Assembly: GCA_002293525.1 (NCBI GenBank)
Contig: DBDJ01000072.1
Span: forward strand, 43,143 to 107,142
Reading direction: 5' to 3'
DNA from: Lachnospiraceae bacterium UBA935
Lineage (GTDB): Bacteria > Bacillota > Clostridia > Lachnospirales > Lachnospiraceae
DNA: 64,000 nt
Shown here: one piece after another, positions 60,352 through 64,000 of the stretch
How positions within the stretch are numbered: the stretch's first letter is position 1
Layout of the letters: every line of letters begins with the position of its first letter
Notes under the pieces: model-generated
Database searches by the model: none
What the model saw: the letters and a program-made list of their open reading frames with translations, nothing else
Told to the model about the DNA's origin: nothing
Program-made: the position numbers and the translations under genes

Positions 60352-60873
60352 TTAGAGATTCCGGTACTGCAGCCTGATTTTGTCGGCAATCAGGGCGATA
60401 AACTCCGAATTGGTAGGCTTGCCCTTGCCGGTATTAATGGTATAGCCGAATAAGGAATCCAGCGTTTCCATCCGCCCCCTGCTCCATGCCACCTCAATTG
60501 CGTGACGGATGGCCCGCTCCACGCGGCTGGGCGTAGTCTGGAATTTGTCTGCTATGGTAGGATAAAGTACCTTGGTAATGGAATTCAGCATTTCCACGTC
60601 CTCCACGGACAGCATGATGGCATCGCGCAGATACTGATAGCCTTTGATATGGGCCGGGACACCGATCTCATGGATCATATCGGTGACATCGCGCTCCAGG
60701 TCGTAAGTCAGGCTGCGGCTCTTGATTTCTGCCTGCATGAGTTCTTCCCTTTTCGGGGTGTGGGAAGGGACGGTAATCATGATCTGGAATTCCTTGTTGG
60801 CGCTCATCAGATCCCCTAGGATTCGGTAAATATTTTCGTTATCTTTCGTAGACGTTAAATTCAATTGTTCCAT
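60352..60873 (-). CDS. Receiver-less Spo0A-like DNA-binding protein
   Basis: The 173-residue protein matches the C-terminal effector domain of Spo0A over about 110 residues, including HEIGVPAHIKGYQYLRDAI, the HTH region TPSRVERAIRHAIEVAWSRG and KPTNSEFIALIADKIRL. The first 60 residues are not a receiver domain; no phospho-acceptor Asp region is present. It has its own ribosome site (GAGAGGA), so it seems to be a true short gene. It could bind 0A boxes without phosphorylation, or compete with Spo0A. Full-length spo0A is not in this window. Confidence 0.85.
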   Translation of the reverse strand: MEQLNLTSTKDNENIYRILGDLMSANKEFQIMITVPSHTPKREELMQAEIKSRSLTYDLERDVTDMIHEIGVPAHIKGYQYLRDAIMLSVEDVEMLNSITKVLYPTIADKFQTTPSRVERAIRHAIEVAWSRGRMETLDSLFGYTINTGKGKPTNSEFIALIADKIRLQYRNL

Positions 60874-61097
60874 AAAACTTCCTCTCTTTCCATTTTATTC
60901 CAAATATTGATATAAATTTATTATAAGGAACATGATATCTGATTACAACTGTAAGGCATCGCGCAGGCATGGCACGGGGTATCACGCTGTCATGGCGTGG
61001 GCTATTACCGCCAAAAAAATAGTCATTTGTTAGAGAATACTGTCAGAAATACAAAATCCGCGGCGCATTCTGTAACTTATTCCCGTGTTAAGAATAT

Positions 61098-61106
61098 CAT
61101 ATAGTA
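61098..61106 (+). promoter_or_regulatory. Possible sporulation-sigma -10 element before the collagen-like gene
   Basis: CATATAGTA fits the CATANNNTA -10 of sigma-K/sigma-E promoters and lies 40 bases before the start codon. I see no good -35, so the call is tentative, but late mother-cell expression would suit a spore-surface protein. Confidence 0.4.
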
Positions 61107-61145
61107 CTGATAGTTATTGATTCGAGAAAAATATGGAGGATAGAT

Positions 61146-62402
61146 ATGGCAAATGATAAGAACTGGAATGTACCAAATGACTCAACGGAGCGGACAAATT
61201 GTTGTGATGTAGGTTGTGTCGGCCCTAAAGGCGATATTGGCGACATGGGCCCGCAAGGTCCCCCCGGCCCGCAGGGTCAGGAAGGGCTAAGGGGCTGTGT
61301 TGGACCAAGGGGAGAAAAAGGTGATAAAGGCGACCAAGGCTGTCCGGGACCGACAGGGCCAAGAGGGCCGGCCGGTCCCGAAGGTCTTATGGGCCCGCAA
61401 GGCGTCAGAGGCGATGTCGGTCCACAAGGCGATCCGGGCAATCAGGGCCCGCAAGGTGTAAGGGGGAATCAAGGTTCACAGGGACCAGTCGGGCCACGTG
61501 GACCATTGGGACCGCAAGGCGACCGAGGTCCGCAGGGACCGGCAGGACCAGAAGGACCGCAGGGTGAAATGGGCTCCATAGGACCGCAAGGCCTGGAAGG
61601 CCCAGCAGGACCGCAAGGGGTACAAGGCGTGACCGGACCGATGGGCTTACAGGGTCCGATCGGCTGCGATGGCCCGCAAGGCATACAAGGAATCCAAGGA
61701 CTGCCGGGAGTTGAAGGTCCGACCGGGCCGACCGGTTATACCGGTTATACCGGCTATACCGGTTACACCGGAGATACCGGACCGACCGGCTATACCGGCT
61801 ATACCGGTTATACCGGCTATACCGGTTATACCGGTTATACCGGCTATACCGGGGCAACTAGCGATACTGGACCGACCGGGCCGACCGGCTATACCGGACC
61901 GACCGGCTATACCGGCTACACTGGCTATACCGGCTATACCGGCTATACCGGCTATACTGGCTATACCGGTTATACCGGCTATACCGGCTATACTGGCTAT
62001 ACCGGCTATACCGGGCCGGCTGGACCGACATGTCCTTTTCCTACTCAACGCCAAGTATTCGCTGGAGCAAACTTGGATATCGCCGATTTAACTTATACTG
62101 TAAACTGTAACAATGAGATAACTGTGGGCTACAAAGTCACTCATTTAAATAGTGCCGGAATAATAAATAATGGGACTCTTCTGGCATCAATTTTAGAGTC
62201 CAATGTATGGCCGGAAGATGATGTACTGATAGCCGCTGTTTACTTCATGGAAGACTGGACCGCTTCTATTGCCGGTATCGTTATCATCGGCACAAATGGG
62301 GAAATCACTGCCTATATGCCGCCTCATGACACTATTAGCGATTGGGATTCCGTCGTGTTTAACGCTTACTATGTAGTAAATATCCCAGAGGTAACACCAT
62401 AA
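61146..62402 (+). CDS. BclA-like collagen-repeat surface/exosporium protein
   Basis: The 418-residue protein has a short N-terminal segment, about 270 residues of Gly-X-Y collagen repeats (about 25-300), and a C-terminal domain of about 118 residues that is rich in beta-type sequence and probably trimerises, as in BclA. The first repeat half is varied (GPQGPPGPQGQEG). The second is nearly pure GYT with GPT breaks. A GAT-SDT step near residue 239 replaces Gly by Ser. GGAGG lies six bases before the ATG. A spore-filament role is inferred. No glycosyltransferase is adjacent. Confidence 0.88.
   Translation: MANDKNWNVPNDSTERTNCCDVGCVGPKGDIGDMGPQGPPGPQGQEGLRGCVGPRGEKGDKGDQGCPGPTGPRGPAGPEGLMGPQGVRGDVGPQGDPGNQGPQGVRGNQGSQGPVGPRGPLGPQGDRGPQGPAGPEGPQGEMGSIGPQGLEGPAGPQGVQGVTGPMGLQGPIGCDGPQGIQGIQGLPGVEGPTGPTGYTGYTGYTGYTGDTGPTGYTGYTGYTGYTGYTGYTGYTGATSDTGPTGPTGYTGPTGYTGYTGYTGYTGYTGYTGYTGYTGYTGYTGYTGYTGPAGPTCPFPTQRQVFAGANLDIADLTYTVNCNNEITVGYKVTHLNSAGIINNGTLLASILESNVWPEDDVLIAAVYFMEDWTASIAGIVIIGTNGEITAYMPPHDTISDWDSVVFNAYYVVNIPEVTP
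61735..62018 (+). repeat. 9-base tandem repeats encoding Gly-Tyr-Thr
   Basis: GGCTATACC/GGTTATACC units repeat for about 280 bases, broken by GGACCGACC (Gly-Pro-Thr) units and one GCAACTAGCGATACT step. Synonymous third-base changes (GGC/GGT, ACC/ACT) are scattered among them. All six frames stay open here, so the antisense frames carry no meaning. Copy number is likely to vary by slippage and is easily misassembled. Confidence 0.95.
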
Positions 62403-62439
62403 CCATACGACAGAAGTGGTATAAATCGGGTAAATCAAA

Positions 62440-62469
62440 CGGGCAGAAGCCATGATCGGCTCCTGCCCG
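62440..62469. terminator. Shared terminator hairpin between convergent genes
   Basis: CGGGCAG-A-AGCC pairs with GGCT-C-CTGCCCG around a six-base loop. It lies between the stops of the plus-strand collagen gene and the minus-strand secDF gene, where one hairpin could serve both. T-runs are weak on both sides. Confidence 0.6.
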
Positions 62470-62487
62470 CTACATTAGCTATGAAAT

Positions 62488-64000
62488 CTAATCCTCAGCC
62501 TTAGCCACAAACTTCTTTTTCAAAACAAGCCAGAGTGCCCCCGCCAAGCAGATAGAGGAATAGGTCCCGCAGGCTATGCCCGCCATCAGCGGCAGGGCAA
62601 ATTCTTTGATGGAAGATACCCCCAGCACATACAGTACTGCCACCATGATAAAGGTCGTCAGGGAGGTAAACACGCTCCGCGATAAGGTCTGGGTAATACT
62701 GGAATTGATCACGTTTTCCAACGCTTCATTGCGCTTCATCTCGCTCATGTTCTCCCGGATGCGGTCGAAGATAACGATAGTGGCATTGATGGAATACCCG
62801 ATAATCGTCAGCATGCAGGCGATAAATGTCGTCCCGACCGATACCCTGACAATCGCATAGAAAGCCAGCACCACCAGAACATCATGAAGCAGGGCAGCCA
62901 CTGCGCTGGCACCAAAACGGATGTCCTTGAAACGGAACCAGATATAGATCAGCATACAGATGCTGGAAATAAAAACTGCCAGTATCGCGTCGCGCTGCAT
63001 CTCACTGCTGATTACGGAACTGATCGACAATGAGGTAATCATTTCCTCCGCCACCGCGAACTGTTCCGCCATGATAGTGTTGAAGCTCGCCAGCTCATCA
63101 GTGCTTAACGTCCTGGTCTTGAAAATCACTTCATTGGTACCGGTCACTTTCTGGGTCTGGACGTTGCTGTCGCCAGTAATTGCTTCGATCAGCGGAACCA
63201 CCTCGGCTTCAATGTCGGCAAGGTTCAGGTTCTCATTAAAAGTCACATTCGTCGAGGTTCCCCCCAAAAATTCCAAGCTTAGATTAAGCGGGACTCCGTT
63301 CCTTCCCTGACTTACCCCCATAAAGACAAAGCCGGTTAAGATTACCGCTAAAGAGGCGACAAAGAAGATGGCCTTCTTCGACAAGAACGGGATCACTTTC
63401 CGCTCTTTGGCTTTTCCATATAATTTGATGCTCTGGAAACCGAGGGCATACAGACCGTTCATAATCCACTTGGTCACAAAAAGCGCCGTAAACATCGATA
63501 AAACAATACCGAGTGCCAAAGTCTCGGCAAATCCTTTGATCGGCCCGGTTCCCAGCAGATAAAGAACCGCGGCGGCAATCAAAGTGGTGATATTGCCGTC
63601 CAGGATGGCCGACAAGGCTTTCTTATAACCGATCTTAAATGCCGAAGGAACCGTTTTGCCGGTCGCCAGCTCTTCGCGGATACGGGCAAAAATAATCACA
63701 TTGGCATCCACTGCCATGCCGATCGACAGGATAATACCGGCGATACCGGGCAAGGTCAGGGTAATCTCAAAAGCTTCCAGCAGTATAATCATCAGCTCCG
63801 TATACAAAAACAGTGCCAGACTGGCAGCTAAACCGGACATATAATATACAATGATCATAAACAGGATGACGATGCCCAAGCCGATCAATGCTGCCCTCAG
63901 GCTGGTGCTGATGGCTTCCTCGCCCAGCTGGGCGCCGACCACGTTGGAACGCAGATCTTCCAGTTCAACCTTCAGCCCGCCGATGCGGATCGTTGAAGCC
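62488..64000 (-). CDS. secDF: Protein translocase subunit SecDF (fused), truncated by the window end
   Basis: SecD and SecF use the proton gradient to help Sec-dependent export. The visible part (over 500 residues) contains the C-terminal half of SecD: SNVVGAQLGEEAI at the window edge, then a membrane block with SIGMAVDANVIIFARIREEL. A complete SecF half follows (LEFLGGTSTNVTF, later IGYSINATIVIFDRIRENM). Both halves are one chain, as in many Firmicutes. The reading frame continues past 64000, so the true start and the SecD periplasmic domain are outside the window. The ATG at 63942 is internal. Confidence 0.94.
   Translation of the reverse strand, partial: ASTIRIGGLKVELEDLRSNVVGAQLGEEAISTSLRAALIGLGIVILFMIIVYYMSGLAASLALFLYTELMIILLEAFEITLTLPGIAGIILSIGMAVDANVIIFARIREELATGKTVPSAFKIGYKKALSAILDGNITTLIAAAVLYLLGTGPIKGFAETLALGIVLSMFTALFVTKWIMNGLYALGFQSIKLYGKAKERKVIPFLSKKAIFFVASLAVILTGFVFMGVSQGRNGVPLNLSLEFLGGTSTNVTFNENLNLADIEAEVVPLIEAITGDSNVQTQKVTGTNEVIFKTRTLSTDELASFNTIMAEQFAVAEEMITSLSISSVISSEMQRDAILAVFISSICMLIYIWFRFKDIRFGASAVAALLHDVLVVLAFYAIVRVSVGTTFIACMLTIIGYSINATIVIFDRIRENMSEMKRNEALENVINSSITQTLSRSVFTSLTTFIMVAVLYVLGVSSIKEFALPLMAGIACGTYSSICLAGALWLVLKKKFVAKAED

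Noticed and set aside
61735..62018. Regular repeats considered as a CRISPR array
   Set aside because: Nine-base coding units with no unique spacers; part of a collagen gene. No CRISPR array was seen anywhere in the window.
61405..62091. Long open frames on both strands across the collagen gene
   Set aside because: They result from the nine-base periodic repeat, which keeps every frame open; only the plus-strand frame has a ribosome site and a sensible domain order.

Overview
The window comes from a spore-forming, low-to-mid GC Firmicute, most likely a Lachnospiraceae-type clostridium. The complete eight-gene spoIIIA operon, SpoVB, a Spo0A-type DNA-binding protein, CotF-like coat proteins and a BclA-like collagen protein show a spore former. 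CodY, RNase Y, RqcH, Asp23 and the rimP-nusA-rnpM-ylxQ-infB-rbfA cluster show a Firmicute. I cannot name a genus or species.

Layout (nearly everything is on the minus strand, so operons read right to left). 1-3.1 kb: codY and topA. 3.4-9.5 kb: asp23-nusB-xseA-xseB-ispA-dxs-tlyA, the usual clostridial isoprenoid/DNA-repair cluster. 9.6-13.9 kb: a transglutaminase-like lipoprotein, prfC and deoB. 14-19.6 kb: spoIIIAA-AH, with a small repeat element inserted between AB and AC. 19.8-21.3 kb (+ strand): a divergent tyrosine phenol-lyase/tryptophanase relative. 21.3-28.6 kb: an AT-rich accessory island. 29-46.8 kb: rpsO-pnp, an NlpC/P60 hydrolase, ribF-truB-nrnA-rbfA-infB-ylxQ-rnpM-nusA-rimP, a HAD phosphatase, tRNA-Glu, rny, recX and recA. 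47.2-51 kb: pgsA, rimO, rpoZ, gmk and yicC. 51.1-53.9 kb: two tandem paralogous lipoproteins. 54.3-64 kb: rqcH (+), two CotF-like coat proteins, spoVB, glgA, a receiver-less Spo0A relative, a collagen-like protein (+) and a truncated secDF.

The most interesting system is the island at 21.3-28.6 kb. It looks like a ribosomally made, post-translationally modified peptide (RiPP) cluster. A strong promoter at 28606-28634 drives an easily missed 49-residue Cys/Asp-rich peptide at 28359-28508. The peptide contains three C-x3-D motifs, the spacing used by ranthipeptide maturases that join Cys to Asp. It is followed by a radical SAM/SPASM maturase, an ABC exporter lacking a peptidase domain, a two-GxxH protein of the EreA/ChaN/TraB type that could be the missing peptidase, and a BceAB-type ABC pair suited to self-immunity. 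The genes are tightly packed or overlapping and read one way.

Readable regulation includes: a LexA-controlled recA promoter with two boxes; a promoter plus intrinsic terminator in the leader of rimP-nusA, fitting NusA autoregulation; a long pnp leader stem-loop; a WalR-like direct repeat at a consensus promoter in front of the NlpC/P60 hydrolase; and a sigma-E-like promoter before spoIIIA. No CRISPR array, rRNA or intact insertion sequence was seen.
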